A stretch of DNA of 64,000 nucleotides from DATCVR01 sp036566745 (GCA_036566745.1 DATCVR010000005.1:27065-91064), one strand, 5' to 3'. Counted from the first letter of the stretch, positions 9,085 to 17,934 are shown. The notes: generated from the letters alone by a model not told the origin. Translations and numbers: made by a program.

Positions 9085-9650
9085 CCACGAGCGCGGCGTT
9101 CGTCCGACTCACCGCGTGCGTGGGCATTGACGTCCTTCGCACTATTTGCCGCCACCATCCACCTCGTTCCAATGCTCACCGAGCACGGACTGTCGATGTC
9201 ACTTGCCACCTGGGGACTCGGGCTTGCCGGCGCCGGGCAACTACTCGGTCGCCTGGGCTACGCTCCGCTTCTCGTCGCACGACACCCCGGTTCCGGGTGG
9301 TGATCATCCTCGCTGCATCCGCAGCGACGATCGCCGCCGCGGTCTCCTGCCCGGCCCGGCCGCAGCCCTCGTCGCAGCCAGTGTCATCCTGGGCATTGCT
9401 CGCGGCGCGTTCACCCTGATGCAGTCGACCGCGATCAGCGACCGCTGGGGCATCGCCGGATTCGGCACGCTCTACGGCATCCTCAACGCCCCCACGACCA
9501 TGGCTATGGCCATAACTCCCTGGGCCGGGCAGCGTTATCGCCCAGCGCTTGGGCGGCCACGCGGCCATGTTCGTCGTGCTAACCGCCGCCGGTGTCGCCG
9601 CCATGATCGCGGTGGCACGACGACGAAGCCTCGACCAGAAGGCTGAGCCA
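9085..9650 (+). pseudogene. Decayed MFS transporter fragment (several frameshifts)
   Basis: No intact gene occupies this stretch, but pieces of one transporter can be read by switching frame. First AWALTSFALFAATIHLVPML and GLGLAGAGQLLGRLGYAPLL (to about 9300), then FRVVIILAASAATIAAAVS in a second frame, then AALVAASVILGIARGAFTLM with a following GTLYGILNAPTTMAM in a third (to about 9530), and finally GGHAAMFVVLTAAGVAAMIA back in the second frame. The order and content match the C-terminal half of an MFS permease. At least three frameshifts and loss of the N-terminal half mark it as a remnant. Coordinates are approximate. Confidence 0.7.
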
Positions 9651-9897
9651 CCTGCACCGGGAACGCGCTCATGGTGCGTTCTCGCGGCCATTGGATGGCA
9701 TCGGGAAAGGCGGCAGGACACAGTCGAACCATGGACACGAGAGACCAACACCGGCCACGTCACCGACGACGCGGGGGCACAGACGCTGATGAGGACGAGG
9801 CCCCGACGTCATAGAGCCGCCAGTACTGAACTGAGGCCAACTCTCCACCGTCCGGGTAGCAGGGCGTTAGCAAGACCTACCCCTGAGAAGCAGCCAG
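9651..9897. other. Intergenic, no feature seen
   Basis: About 250 bases between the transporter remnant and the tRNA terminator. I see no coding signal, repeat or RNA motif here on either strand; it is probably further decayed sequence. Confidence 0.5.
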
Positions 9898-9926
9898 CCC
9901 CAGGTCAGTAAGTCTCTGACCTGGGG
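9898..9926 (-). terminator. Hairpin terminator, tRNA-Thr (possibly bidirectional)
   Basis: A perfect 10-bp stem, CCCCAGGTCA at 9898-9907 and its complement at 9917-9926, with a 9-nt loop. It lies 11 bp beyond the 3' end of the tRNA gene. Bases TTTCTCT follow on the plus strand, so it could also stop plus-strand transcripts. Confidence 0.7.
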
Positions 9927-9936
9927 TTTCTCTGTG

Positions 9937-10009
9937 AGCCGCCTGTCGGAATCGAACCGACGACCTTCTCATTACGAGTGAGACGCTCTGCCGACTGAGC
10001 TAAGGCGGC
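9937..10009 (-). tRNA. tRNA-Thr (anticodon CGU)
   Basis: The minus strand folds into a complete 73-nt cloverleaf. The 7-bp acceptor stem is GCCGCCT paired with AGGCGGC. The D arm is TAGCTCAGTCGGCAGAGC. The anticodon arm has stem TCTCA/TGAGA and loop CTCGTAA, with anticodon CGT at plus-strand positions 9974-9976, reading ACG threonine codons. The T arm is GTCGGTTCGATTCCGAC. The CCA end is not encoded. Confidence 0.95.
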
Positions 10010-10036
10010 GAGTGCCGGAACCCGGCACGCCGGACG

Positions 10037-10042
10037 AGTATA
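10037..10042 (-). promoter_or_regulatory. -10 box of the tRNA-Thr promoter
   Basis: On the minus strand a TATACT hexamer ends 27 bp upstream of the mature tRNA 5' end. A clear -35 box is not visible at 16-18 bp spacing. Confidence 0.5.
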
Positions 10043-10309
10043 GGACGAGGAGGCCACCGAATCCGAATCGGGACCCGGCGGCGCTCCTGCGACGATGGCT
10101 GGTCCCCTCACCCGCCCTCGCCGTCGTCGATCAGGTCGGCACGCGGTAGTGCGCGATGAGCGATGCGCCGTGCGCTTGTGCGCCGTACGAGGGCTGCACA
10201 TTGCGTTCGGGCCTGCCCTGACGACCCCACAAGGAGTGCTGTTTCCAGCAGTGGGTTGTGCCCGCCCCTGGCCTCTGACGGCTACCGACAGCCATCGTCC
10301 GCCGAGCGC
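10043..10309. other. Intergenic between tRNA-Thr and the DIP1984-family gene
   Basis: About 270 bases downstream of the DIP1984-family gene and upstream of the tRNA promoter. I see no coding region, strong hairpin or repeat. Confidence 0.5.
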
Positions 10310-10768
10310 TCATTCGAGCAGCTCAGCCGTCCAGTTCACCTCCTGCAGCCGGGTGTCGAGCGCCCGCAGCTCGGCCGCGACGGCGTCCGCCTGCCGCCGG
10401 AGTTCGCGGACGTCGACGGCCGGCACCATCTTGATCTCCGACCGGGTCCACCGCTCGGTGCTGGTGACGGCGGCGTCGGCCAGGTCGGCTCGGAACCGGC
10501 GTCGCAACCGGAGCACGTCGCGCTGCGCGAGGGCGTCCGTGACCGAGGTGCCGGGCGCGAGCTCGGTGGCGAGGTTGGTGGCGTTGATCCGGCGGATCAG
10601 CCGTTCGAGCTCGTCGGCCACCCGATCCGATTCGGCCATCAGCTCCGAAGCGTCCTCGGCTGGCGCGTCGCCCTCCTGGTAGCGCGCGGACTCGGCGGCG
10701 CGTCGCTGCAGCTCGCCGAAGCGATCGGTCAGCTCAGAGCGTCGTGCCAAGGCTTCGGCCAGCTTCAT
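10310..10768 (-). CDS. DIP1984 family protein
   Basis: A 152-aa soluble, mostly helical protein. It matches the DIP1984 family in its opening MKLAEALARRSELTDRFGEL, in the central INATNLATEL, and in the later ALAQRDVLRLRRRF and LQEVNWTAELLE blocks; the heptad-like pattern suggests a coiled coil. Function is not established. The start at 10768 is preceded by an excellent ribosome site, AGGAGGG, five bases upstream. It sits alone between the tRNA and the L,D-transpeptidase gene, all on the minus strand. Confidence 0.82.
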   Translation of the reverse strand: MKLAEALARRSELTDRFGELQRRAAESARYQEGDAPAEDASELMAESDRVADELERLIRRINATNLATELAPGTSVTDALAQRDVLRLRRRFRADLADAAVTSTERWTRSEIKMVPAVDVRELRRQADAVAAELRALDTRLQEVNWTAELLE

Positions 10769-10854
10769 CGGGACCCTCCTGTCGTCCGCTCCACCCTCGA
10801 GAATTCTGCCGGACGGGCAGCGAACCGGCAGCGTCTTCGCACCGGACGGTCCGC

Positions 10855-12060
10855 TCAGAGTGCGTCGGTGGTGATCTCCGCGCCCAGCGCCGACCCGGCG
10901 ACGTACTCGGCCCACGGGATGTTCCAGTCGACCATGCCCGGATCGCCCTTGCTCACGAGGTCCTCGGGCCCGCGGCTGGAGTTCGCCACCGTGACGAGGT
11001 CGCCGTAGCGCACCATCGAGAAGAACGCCTGGCCGTTGGCGTCGCTGAGGTTGATGCACCCGTGGGAGACGTTGTCCGAGCCCTGGGACCCCTCGGACCA
11101 CGGCGCGGAGTGGACGAACGTGCCGCTCCAGGACAGCCGCACGGCCCAGTCGACCTCGAGGTCGTAGAACTCCGGGCTGGCCGGATCACAGGTGATGTCG
11201 GCGTTGCACGAGGTCATCTGGCGCTTCTCCTCCTTGGAGAGCACCACGTACGTGCCGTTGCGGGTGGCGAACTCGGGTGCGCCGAGGCTGGTGTCCCAGC
11301 TGTTGACGGTCTGCCCGTCGACGACGATCGACATCGTGTGGGTGGCCGCGTCGACCTTGGCCACCTGGGCCGGCCCGACCTCGAACGCGAGGTCATAGGA
11401 CCGGCCACCCCAGAGGTCGTCGCCGGCCCTGACGCCGTTCAGGTCGAGGTTGACCGCTACCTGCGCACCCGCCGGCCACGTCTCCTTCGGCCGGAAGTGC
11501 GCCTCGGTCGAGCTGACCCAGTGCCAGCTGCCGACGACCTGCGGCGCCGACGCGACGTGCATGGCCCCCTCGACCGCCTCGCGGTCGTCGACTGCCTGGT
11601 CGAAGCGGACGACGATCGGCGCGCCGACCCCCACGACCTCGCCCTTCGCGGGCTGCATGCTCAAGGTCAGCCGGTTGCCGTCGGGGACCCCGGCCACGCT
11701 CAGCGCACCGGTGAGCGTGTGCTGGAGGCCGTAGGCGTCGGAGGCGACCACGGAGACGGCATAACTCGCGCCCGGCTCGGGCTCTGCCGTGCTCACCCAG
11801 GAGCGTTCGTCGTCGCCGACGGCGCCGTCGAGGGCTGCGCCACCTTCAAGGGTGACCTCGGCCGATTCGATGCGCGCGTTGCCGACGCTGAGGGTGACGG
11901 GCTGGTCGTAGGGCACCTCGCCGCTCACGCCGATCAGTCGCGGCAACGCACCCGGCGCGCGCGGTCCCTCGGGCCGCTCGGGGTCGCCGCCGTCGCCGCC
12001 GCACGCCGTGAGGACGAGGGCAGCGACCAGACCGAGCAGTGACGCGATGAGCCGACGCAT
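10855..12060 (-). CDS. L,D-transpeptidase lipoprotein with Ig-like domains
   Basis: A 401-aa cell-wall enzyme of the LdtMt2 type that forms 3-3 cross-links between diaminopimelate residues of peptidoglycan. It begins with a lipoprotein signal ending in LVLTACGG (lipobox Cys near residue 20). Two Ig-like domains follow (about residues 40-250, the second with GVGAPIVVRFDQAV). The YkuD catalytic domain has a His in FVHSAPWSEGSQG and the nucleophile motif SHGCINLSDA with Cys near residue 335. A GATAAT box ends seven bases before the ATG at 12060, suggesting a leaderless transcript. It is expected on the outer face of the membrane. Confidence 0.92.
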   Translation of the reverse strand: MRRLIASLLGLVAALVLTACGGDGGDPERPEGPRAPGALPRLIGVSGEVPYDQPVTLSVGNARIESAEVTLEGGAALDGAVGDDERSWVSTAEPEPGASYAVSVVASDAYGLQHTLTGALSVAGVPDGNRLTLSMQPAKGEVVGVGAPIVVRFDQAVDDREAVEGAMHVASAPQVVGSWHWVSSTEAHFRPKETWPAGAQVAVNLDLNGVRAGDDLWGGRSYDLAFEVGPAQVAKVDAATHTMSIVVDGQTVNSWDTSLGAPEFATRNGTYVVLSKEEKRQMTSCNADITCDPASPEFYDLEVDWAVRLSWSGTFVHSAPWSEGSQGSDNVSHGCINLSDANGQAFFSMVRYGDLVTVANSSRGPEDLVSKGDPGMVDWNIPWAEYVAGSALGAEITTDAL

Positions 12061-12106
12061 ATGGCCCATTATCCGTGAAGTGTCCGACAGGGCGCCGAAG
12101 GACACC

Positions 12107-13654
12107 TCAGCTGCAGGTCAGGCCCTCCTCGGGAACGGTGCCGTCCAGGAGGTAGGCGTCGACGGCGTCGTCGATGCAGCTGCTTCCCGACAGGTACGCC
12201 GTGTGGACCGCGCCCTCGTAGGTCAGGAGCACGCCGGACTCGAGCTGGCCGGCCAGCGCCTGGGCCCACGGGTAGGGCGTGGCGGGGTCGCCGGTGGTGC
12301 CGACGACGAGGATGGGCGCCGCACCGGACGCGGCGATCGGGGCCGGCGCGGAGGTGGACGGGACCGTCCACGCCGAGCAGGCCAAGCCGCCCCAGGCGAG
12401 GAACGACCCGAACAGGGGCGACGCGGCCTCGTACTCCGGCAGCTTCGCCTCGGCCTGCTCGGCCGTGATCGACTCCGGCCGGTCGAGGCAGTTGACGGCG
12501 GTGATGACCTCGTTCTGGTTGCCGTTGTAGACGCCGTCGCTGCTGCGGTCGAGGTACAGGTCGGCCAGCGTCAAGAGCAACGAGCCGTCGTCCTCGTTGA
12601 CCGCCAGGTCGAGGGCGGTGTCGAGAGTGGGATAGCCCTCGTCGGCGCTGAGGTAGAGCGGGAGGATCACGCCGTACATCGCCAGTGACTGGTCGAGCGG
12701 GCGGTCGTCGTCGCCGGTGTCGAGCGGCTCGGAGTCGAGCTCGTCGATCAGGGTGGCCAGGGCCTCGCGCGCGCTGTCCTTGTCCTCGCCGATCGAGCAG
12801 CCCTGATCGACGCACCACGTGAGGAAGGAGTCGAGAGCCTGCTCGAAGCCCTGGGCCTGGCCGAGCGCCACGGCGTCGCCGGACAGCGCCGGGTCGATGG
12901 CGCCGTCGAGGACGAGCCGGCCGACCCGCTCGGGGAACAAGTCGGCGTACACCGCGCCGAGGAACGTGCCGTAGGACTTGCCGAGGTAGGTCAGCTTCTC
13001 GTCGCCCAGAGCCGCCCGCAGGACGTCCATGTCGCGGGCGACGTCGGGGGTGCCGATGTGCGCCAGGAGGTCGCCGGAGTTGTCGACGCAGCCCTGGTTG
13101 AACTCCTCGATGGCGGTCTGCAGCGCGGCGATCTCGTCGTCGTCGTCGGGCGAGGGGTCGACGGCGAGGTATTCGTCGAGTTCGGCGTCGTCGACACAGT
13201 CGATCGGGGTCGACTCGCCCACGCCCCGGGGGTCGACGCCGACGATGTCGTAGCGTTCGAGCACCTTCTCGGTGGCCACCGAACGCGCCGCACGGGCGTA
13301 CTCGACGGCCGACCCGCCCGGACCACCCGGGTTGACCAGCAGCGATCCGACCGGGTCGTCGCTCGTGGCCGGGGAGCGCAGGACCGACAGCTCGATCGAC
13401 TCGCCGTCGGGTTCGGCGTAGTCGAGCGGCACGGTGAGGGTCGAGCATTGGAAGTCGCCGCCGCAGCTCGACCAGCTCAGCGTCTGGGTGTAGAAGTCGG
13501 CGAGCCCTGGCTCGATGCCCACGGTGGCGTCGGGCGCCGGGGTGGACTCGAGCCGCTCAGGACCTTGTTGATCGGCGAGGTCGGAGGCCGGAGACGAGCA
13601 CGCCGCGACCACAGCGGTCGCGGCGATCACCACGGCGAGGGTCCTCCGTGTCAC
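12107..13654 (-). CDS. Secreted alpha/beta hydrolase (TAP-like C-terminus)
   Basis: A 515-aa exported hydrolase resembling the Streptomyces SlpD/SlpE tripeptidyl-aminopeptidase group. The N-terminus is a lipoprotein signal (VVIAATAVVAACSS). The oxyanion/entry block is LLVNPGGPGGSAVEYAR, the nucleophile elbow TYLGKSYGTFLGAVYA with Ser near residue 226, and the C-terminal TAP-like domain carries ILVVGTTGDPATPYPWA (Asp) and LTYEGAVHTAYL (His), with paired Cys for disulfides. The GTG start overlaps the stop of ricT by 4 bp, so the two are co-transcribed. Probably a peptidase on exported peptides; substrate unknown. Confidence 0.88.
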   Translation of the reverse strand: MTRRTLAVVIAATAVVAACSSPASDLADQQGPERLESTPAPDATVGIEPGLADFYTQTLSWSSCGGDFQCSTLTVPLDYAEPDGESIELSVLRSPATSDDPVGSLLVNPGGPGGSAVEYARAARSVATEKVLERYDIVGVDPRGVGESTPIDCVDDAELDEYLAVDPSPDDDDEIAALQTAIEEFNQGCVDNSGDLLAHIGTPDVARDMDVLRAALGDEKLTYLGKSYGTFLGAVYADLFPERVGRLVLDGAIDPALSGDAVALGQAQGFEQALDSFLTWCVDQGCSIGEDKDSAREALATLIDELDSEPLDTGDDDRPLDQSLAMYGVILPLYLSADEGYPTLDTALDLAVNEDDGSLLLTLADLYLDRSSDGVYNGNQNEVITAVNCLDRPESITAEQAEAKLPEYEAASPLFGSFLAWGGLACSAWTVPSTSAPAPIAASGAAPILVVGTTGDPATPYPWAQALAGQLESGVLLTYEGAVHTAYLSGSSCIDDAVDAYLLDGTVPEEGLTCS

Positions 13655-14607
13655 ATGTTCTCCTCGTCGGCCTGGTCGCCGAGGTCGTCGGCGGCGGGCA
13701 CGTCGGCGGCACCTGGCACGTCGTCGGCGTCGGCCACGTCCGACGTGGGGCGCATGCCCTCGGCCACGGCGCCTTCGTACGCCTGACGCGATCCGCACAC
13801 GCTGGCCTTGGGGCAGGCCGTGCGGCGGCCGGTCTTGCGGTCGCGGACGTACACCGTCTCGCTCGGCACGTTGTAGCCCACCACGGTGCCCTCGACGCCG
13901 TCCTCGGTCTCCACACCGCAGCCGAGCGCCGGCACGCTGACCTTGAAGTCCTGGTACAGCGGGTGCTCGTACTTGAGGCAGCACATGAGCCGGCCGCACG
14001 CGCCGGAGATCTTGAGCGGGTTGAGCGGGAGGTCCTGGTCCTTGGCCATCCGGATACTCACCGGCTCGAAGTCGGTGAGGAACGTCGAGCAGCACGTCTC
14101 GCGCCCGCACGGTCCGATGCCGCCCTGGACCCGCGCTTCGTCGCGAGCGCCGAGCTGCCGCAGGTCGATGCGGGCGTGGAGGTTGCGCGCGAGGTCGCGA
14201 ACCAGCTCACGGAAGTCGACGCGGGTGGGCGCGCTGAAGTAGATGGTGATGAGCTGATCGACGTCGTCGCGGGTGTCCACGTAGTCGACGCCCACGATCT
14301 TCATCGGGAGGCCGTGCTGGCGGATCAGCCGCCGCGCCACCACCCGCGCCTCGGCACGCCGGCGGCGGTTGGCCTCGTCGCGCTCGAGATCACCCTCGGT
14401 GGCCGGGCCCGCGCACGTGGGCAGGCCTCCGATGTCGTCGGTCACCCATTGCGGCGCCCACACCGTCTCGGCGACCTCGGGACCGTCGTCGGTCGGGACG
14501 AGCACCTTGTCGCCTACCCTCGGCGTGTGTTCGCCCGGATCGAGGTAGTAGAGCCGCCCGTACCGGGTGAAGGCCACTGCCATCACCATGCTCACGGCGA
14601 CCACCAT
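13651..14607 (-). CDS. ricT: PSP1 domain protein, RicT/YaaT family
   Basis: A 318-aa regulatory protein with a PSP1 domain. In Bacillus RicT belongs to a Fe-S containing complex with RicA/RicF affecting RNA processing; actinobacteria have only this member next to holB, so the role here is inferred. Visible features: FTRYGRLYYLDPGEHTPRVG at the start, the conserved Cys cluster GPCGRETCC, then SGACGRLMCCLKYEHPLY and an acidic C-terminal tail from about residue 280. Start ambiguous: ATG codons at 14631, 14607, 14589 and 14583. It overlaps the downstream hydrolase start and lies downstream of a nucleotidyltransferase gene. Confidence 0.85.
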   Translation of the reverse strand: MVVAVSMVMAVAFTRYGRLYYLDPGEHTPRVGDKVLVPTDDGPEVAETVWAPQWVTDDIGGLPTCAGPATEGDLERDEANRRRRAEARVVARRLIRQHGLPMKIVGVDYVDTRDDVDQLITIYFSAPTRVDFRELVRDLARNLHARIDLRQLGARDEARVQGGIGPCGRETCCSTFLTDFEPVSIRMAKDQDLPLNPLKISGACGRLMCCLKYEHPLYQDFKVSVPALGCGVETEDGVEGTVVGYNVPSETVYVRDRKTGRRTACPKASVCGSRQAYEGAVAEGMRPTSDVADADDVPGAADVPAADDLGDQADEENM

Positions 14608-14684
14608 ACGGCGTGAGGTGATCCCCGCCACGCTCGGCCTGCGGCGCGGCGGACGGTGAAGGTTCCGGATCGGGCGACGGGTCG

Positions 14685-15461
14685 TCAGCCCAGCCGGCGC
14701 CGGGCCTCGGCTCGGACGCCGTCGACGTCATGGGCGGCAGCCAGTGGATCGAGCACGTCGGCGAGTGCGCGGGCCGCGGCGAGGATCGCCGGCGCGGTGG
14801 CCGCCGCGGGCAGCGTCTGCTCGATCCCGGCCGGCGACGCGCCGGCGGCGTTCTCGACGCTCACGGCGCCGTACCCCGGGTAGTCCAGCCCGAGGGCCGC
14901 GGCGTGCACCTGCCAGACGTGGGTGCGCGCCTCGTCCAGCGCACCGATCGCCCGCCAGACGGAGGCGCGCCGCGCGTGCTTGGCGACGTCCGCGAGCGCC
15001 CACCAGGCGAGGAAGGCCCACTCCCGTACCTGGCCGGCGTCGGCGCTCGCCACCGGCGGGACGTAGGGGGTGGACAGCCGGCCCGCGCGGTCGAGGACTG
15101 CTCTCGACCCGGGCGGCAGGCCGGGGCGGTTCTCGGCCGGCATCACCACGAGGCTGAGCTGGCGGCCGTCGGCATACTGGACGACGAGGTGGTCGGCCGG
15201 GCGGTCGCCGGTGCCGTAGGGCTGGACGAGGGTGTCGGCGACCTGCGCGAAGGTGCCCGCCGCAGCCAGGGCGATGTCGCGACGCTCGGCGAAGGCCACG
15301 CCGTCGGTGAGCACGCCCAGCCCGGCGTCGACGTCGGACCACGCGTCGCCGGCACCGCGCGCCAGCGACCCGCCCAGCTCGACCCACTCGCACCACGGCG
15401 TGTCCGCCGCCCAGCCGCGCAGCCGCTCGACGATCTCCCAGGGGCCGGCGTGGTCGGTCAT
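14685..15461 (-). CDS. Nucleotidyltransferase-fold protein
   Basis: A 258-aa protein with a minimal nucleotidyltransferase signature near the N-terminus: ELGGSLARGAGDAWSDVDAG, matching the GS...DxD metal and nucleotide site. The rest is helical with YADGRQLSLVVMPAENRPG and a W-rich middle, like aminoglycoside adenylyltransferase relatives. Whether it modifies an antibiotic, another small molecule or an RNA cannot be read from the sequence. The ATG at 15461 is preceded at six bases by TAGGCT, the leaderless pattern. It separates ricT from holB, which are commonly adjacent in actinobacteria, so it may be an insertion. Confidence 0.75.
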   Translation of the reverse strand: MTDHAGPWEIVERLRGWAADTPWCEWVELGGSLARGAGDAWSDVDAGLGVLTDGVAFAERRDIALAAAGTFAQVADTLVQPYGTGDRPADHLVVQYADGRQLSLVVMPAENRPGLPPGSRAVLDRAGRLSTPYVPPVASADAGQVREWAFLAWWALADVAKHARRASVWRAIGALDEARTHVWQVHAAALGLDYPGYGAVSVENAAGASPAGIEQTLPAAATAPAILAAARALADVLDPLAAAHDVDGVRAEARRRLG

Positions 15462-15485
15462 CGGGTCAGCCTAGGTGGCTCGCGC

Positions 15486-16643
15486 TCAGCCCTCGCGGAG
15501 GGTGAGCGCCATCGCCTCGAGCGCCAGGAGGGGCGCGGCGTTGGCCTGCAGCGCCTCGCGTGCGTCGCCCACGGCCTGCATCCGGCGCAGTGTGGCCTCG
15601 GAGGTGCCGTTGCGGGCCAGGCGGTCGACCGAGGGCCGCATCTCCTCGTTGATCAGCTCGGTGCGCACCCCCAGCTGGACCATGAGGACGTCGCGGTAGA
15701 GGGCCAGGACGTCGACCAGCGCGCGGTCGAGGGAGTCGCGCTGGACGCGGGTGCGCCGCAGCTTCTGTTCGCGCTCGAGCTCCTTGACCGCGGCGTCGAG
15801 GTTGCGGGGCTTGCGGCCGACGGTGCCCGCGCCCAGCGCCTTCTTGAGCTCGTCGGTCTCGCGGGCGTCGAGGGCGTCGCACCGGCGCTCGGCGTCGGCC
15901 TTGGCGGCGTCGACGAGATTGGCCGCGGCGTCGAGGCACTGCCGGAGGTCGCTGAGCGCGAACGGCAGCCGCAACACCTCGGTGCGGCGTTCGCGTGCGG
16001 CCTCGTCGGTGGCCAGCGCCCGGGCCCGCCCGATGTGGCCCTGAGCGGCTCGGGCGGCGAACGCGGCGGTCTGCGGATCGACGCCCTCGGTGGTGGCCAG
16101 GAACGCCGCGACGTCGGCGTAGGGCGGGGTGCGGAGATTGACGACCCGGCAGCGGGACCGGATGGTGGGCACGATGTCCTCGGCCGTGGGCGCACAGAGC
16201 ATCCACACCGTGCGCGGGGGCGGCTCCTCGACCGCGAGCAGCAGCGCGTCGGCGGCGTCCTCGCCCAGCCGGTCGGCGTCCTCGACCACGACGACCTGCC
16301 AGCGCCCGCGAGCCGGACGCAGCGCCGCGCGGGGCACGAGATCGCGCACCTGGCTGATCTTGATGTTCAGTCCTTCGGTGTGAAGGTCGACGACGTCCGG
16401 GTGGGTGCCGGCGCGGACCTCGGCGCACTGCGAGCAGACTCCGCAGCCGCCGTCGGGGCACTGGAGCGCCGCCGCGAACGCCCGGGCCACCACGGAGCGA
16501 CCCGAGCCCGGGGGGCCGGTGAACAGCCACGCATGGGCCATGGACCCGGGGGCCTCACCGGCCAGCACGCCCTGGGCGTCGGCGACCGCCCGCTGGAGGC
16601 CACCGACGATCGACTGGCCCACCACGGCGTCCCACACGCTCAT
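15486..16643 (-). CDS. holB: DNA polymerase III subunit delta'
   Basis: A 385-aa clamp-loader subunit working with tau/gamma and delta to load the sliding clamp. The AAA+ N-terminus has GPPGSGRSVVARAFAAAL (Walker A-like with Arg for Lys, expected for the non-ATPase delta' subunit), the four-Cys zinc module CPDGGCGVCSQCAEVRAG, and VVVVEDADRLGEDAADALL as the Walker B region, followed by LCAPTAEDIVPTIRSRC (sensor 1/arginine). The C-terminal third is helical. The ATG overlaps the 3' end of tmk by 4 bp, giving a tmk-holB operon. Confidence 0.93.
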   Translation of the reverse strand: MSVWDAVVGQSIVGGLQRAVADAQGVLAGEAPGSMAHAWLFTGPPGSGRSVVARAFAAALQCPDGGCGVCSQCAEVRAGTHPDVVDLHTEGLNIKISQVRDLVPRAALRPARGRWQVVVVEDADRLGEDAADALLLAVEEPPPRTVWMLCAPTAEDIVPTIRSRCRVVNLRTPPYADVAAFLATTEGVDPQTAAFAARAAQGHIGRARALATDEAARERRTEVLRLPFALSDLRQCLDAAANLVDAAKADAERRCDALDARETDELKKALGAGTVGRKPRNLDAAVKELEREQKLRRTRVQRDSLDRALVDVLALYRDVLMVQLGVRTELINEEMRPSVDRLARNGTSEATLRRMQAVGDAREALQANAAPLLALEAMALTLREG

Positions 16644-17275
16644 ACGATCGCCTCCACGGCGGCGCCGATGTCGGCCGCCAGTTCGTGGGCCGGACGGGCG
16701 GCGTCGACCACCACGTAGCGCTGCGGGGCGGCTGCGGCGAGGTCAAGGAACGCCTGGCGGACGCGGGTGTGGAGGTCGTCGGACTCGCGCTCGATGCGGT
16801 CGACGTAGCCCAGCCGCTCGACCCGGCTGCGTCCGACCACGGCGTCGACGTCGAGCACGACCGTGAGGTGGGGAAGCAGGCCACCGGTGGCGAACTCCGA
16901 GATCGCCGCGATGCGATCGACGCCCAGCCCCCGGCCGGCGCCCTGGTAGGCGATGGAGGAATCGATGTACCGATCGACCAGCACGACCGCTCCGCGGGCC
17001 AGGGCCGGCTGGATCACCGCGGCCACGTGATCGGCACGGTCGGCCGCGAAGAGCAGCGCCTCGGCCCGCGGGTCGAGATCGCCGCCGTCGAGGACGATGG
17101 AGCGCACCTGGGGCCCGATGCGGGAGTCGCCGGGCTCGCGGGTGACCACGACCTCACGCCCCGCCGCCCGCAGCCGCTCGGCCAGGAACTCGGCCTGGGT
17201 GGACTTGCCCGCGCCGTCGCCGCCCTCGAACGCGACGAACAGCCCGCGCACACCCACCCCGTCCGACTCGTTCAC
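16640..17275 (-). CDS. tmk: Thymidylate kinase
   Basis: A 211-aa dTMP kinase making dTDP for DNA synthesis. The P-loop is FEGGDGAGKSTQAEFL, the substrate motif reads VVTREPGDSRIG (GDS where GGT is common), the DRY motif is VLVDRYIDSSIAYQGAGRG, and the LID region is RVERLGYVDRIERES. Length is normal. The GTG start at 17275 has TACGCT ending six bases upstream, a leaderless arrangement. It overlaps holB downstream by 4 bp and is the first gene of that pair. Confidence 0.94.
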   Translation of the reverse strand: MNESDGVGVRGLFVAFEGGDGAGKSTQAEFLAERLRAAGREVVVTREPGDSRIGPQVRSIVLDGGDLDPRAEALLFAADRADHVAAVIQPALARGAVVLVDRYIDSSIAYQGAGRGLGVDRIAAISEFATGGLLPHLTVVLDVDAVVGRSRVERLGYVDRIERESDDLHTRVRQAFLDLAAAAPQRYVVVDAARPAHELAADIGAAVEAIV

Positions 17276-17375
17276 GCCGCCAGCGTAGTGACCCGCACCG
17301 ACGGGTTCGGCGCCCGCCGTCCCACCCGGCGCTCGCCAGGCCGTACTGCGAGCGCGCCGCCGCCGCCGCCCACTC

Positions 17376-17846
17376 TCAGGCGCTCACCTCTCCGGCGCCG
17401 AACGGGTGGTCGAAGACGTATTTCCAGGTTCCGTCCGGTTGCCGGCGCGCCACCTCCGCCGTCGCACCGCGCAGCTCGACCGGGGCTCCGGCCGGATCGG
17501 TGCCGGTCAGGTGAAAGTCGATCCGGCCCATCGCGAGGTCACCCTGACGAAGCCAGAAGCGCGGCTGATGGGTGATCGTGCCACGCAGGCTGACGAGCCA
17601 ACGCAGGCTCGCCTCGATCGCCTCGAGCCCCGACACCGGGTCCTGGCCCGGGCCCGGCACCAGCACCGCTTCGGGCTCGTAGAGGGCGAGCATCGCCTCG
17701 ATGTCACCGGCGTTGAACGCCTCCCCCCAGAGGGCGTTGATCTGCTCCGGCTCGGGCGCGCCGCCGCCGTACGAGCGATCGGGCCCGGCGACCTTCGCGG
17801 CGGGCCGTGCGGGCTGTGCGGCCTGCGGGGGCTGGGTCGGGTGCAT
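17376..17846 (-). CDS. NTF2-like (SnoaL/DUF4440-type) protein
   Basis: A 156-aa protein with an NTF2-like cone fold: INALWGEAFNAGDIEAMLALY, then VLVPGPGQDPVSGLEAIEAS and the ending WKYVFDHPFGAG. Members are diverse, from small-molecule isomerases to binding proteins; no activity can be assigned. The N-terminal 35 residues are Pro/Ala-rich. ATG 17846 has GGAGAG eight bases upstream and is preferred over a TTG at 17867. It is divergent from a MarR gene, and two palindromes lie in the 88-bp gap, so MarR control is likely. Confidence 0.8.
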   Translation of the reverse strand: MHPTQPPQAAQPARPAAKVAGPDRSYGGGAPEPEQINALWGEAFNAGDIEAMLALYEPEAVLVPGPGQDPVSGLEAIEASLRWLVSLRGTITHQPRFWLRQGDLAMGRIDFHLTGTDPAGAPVELRGATAEVARRQPDGTWKYVFDHPFGAGEVSA

Positions 17847-17870
17847 GAGCAGCTCTCCTCGGGTCAAACC

Positions 17871-17896
17871 ATTGATATCAATGTATTGACGTCAAT
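17871..17896. promoter_or_regulatory. Tandem MarR-type palindromic operators
   Basis: Two 12-bp perfect palindromes in the divergent gap: ATTGATATCAAT at 17871-17882 and ATTGACGTCAAT at 17885-17896, both fitting ATTGANNTCAAT, with centres 14 bp apart. Positioned between the NTF2-like gene and the MarR gene, they are probable binding sites for that MarR. Confidence 0.75.
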
Positions 17897-17934
17897 GTAC
17901 ACGCTCCGGCCGATGCGCGCAGTAGCGTGGGCCC

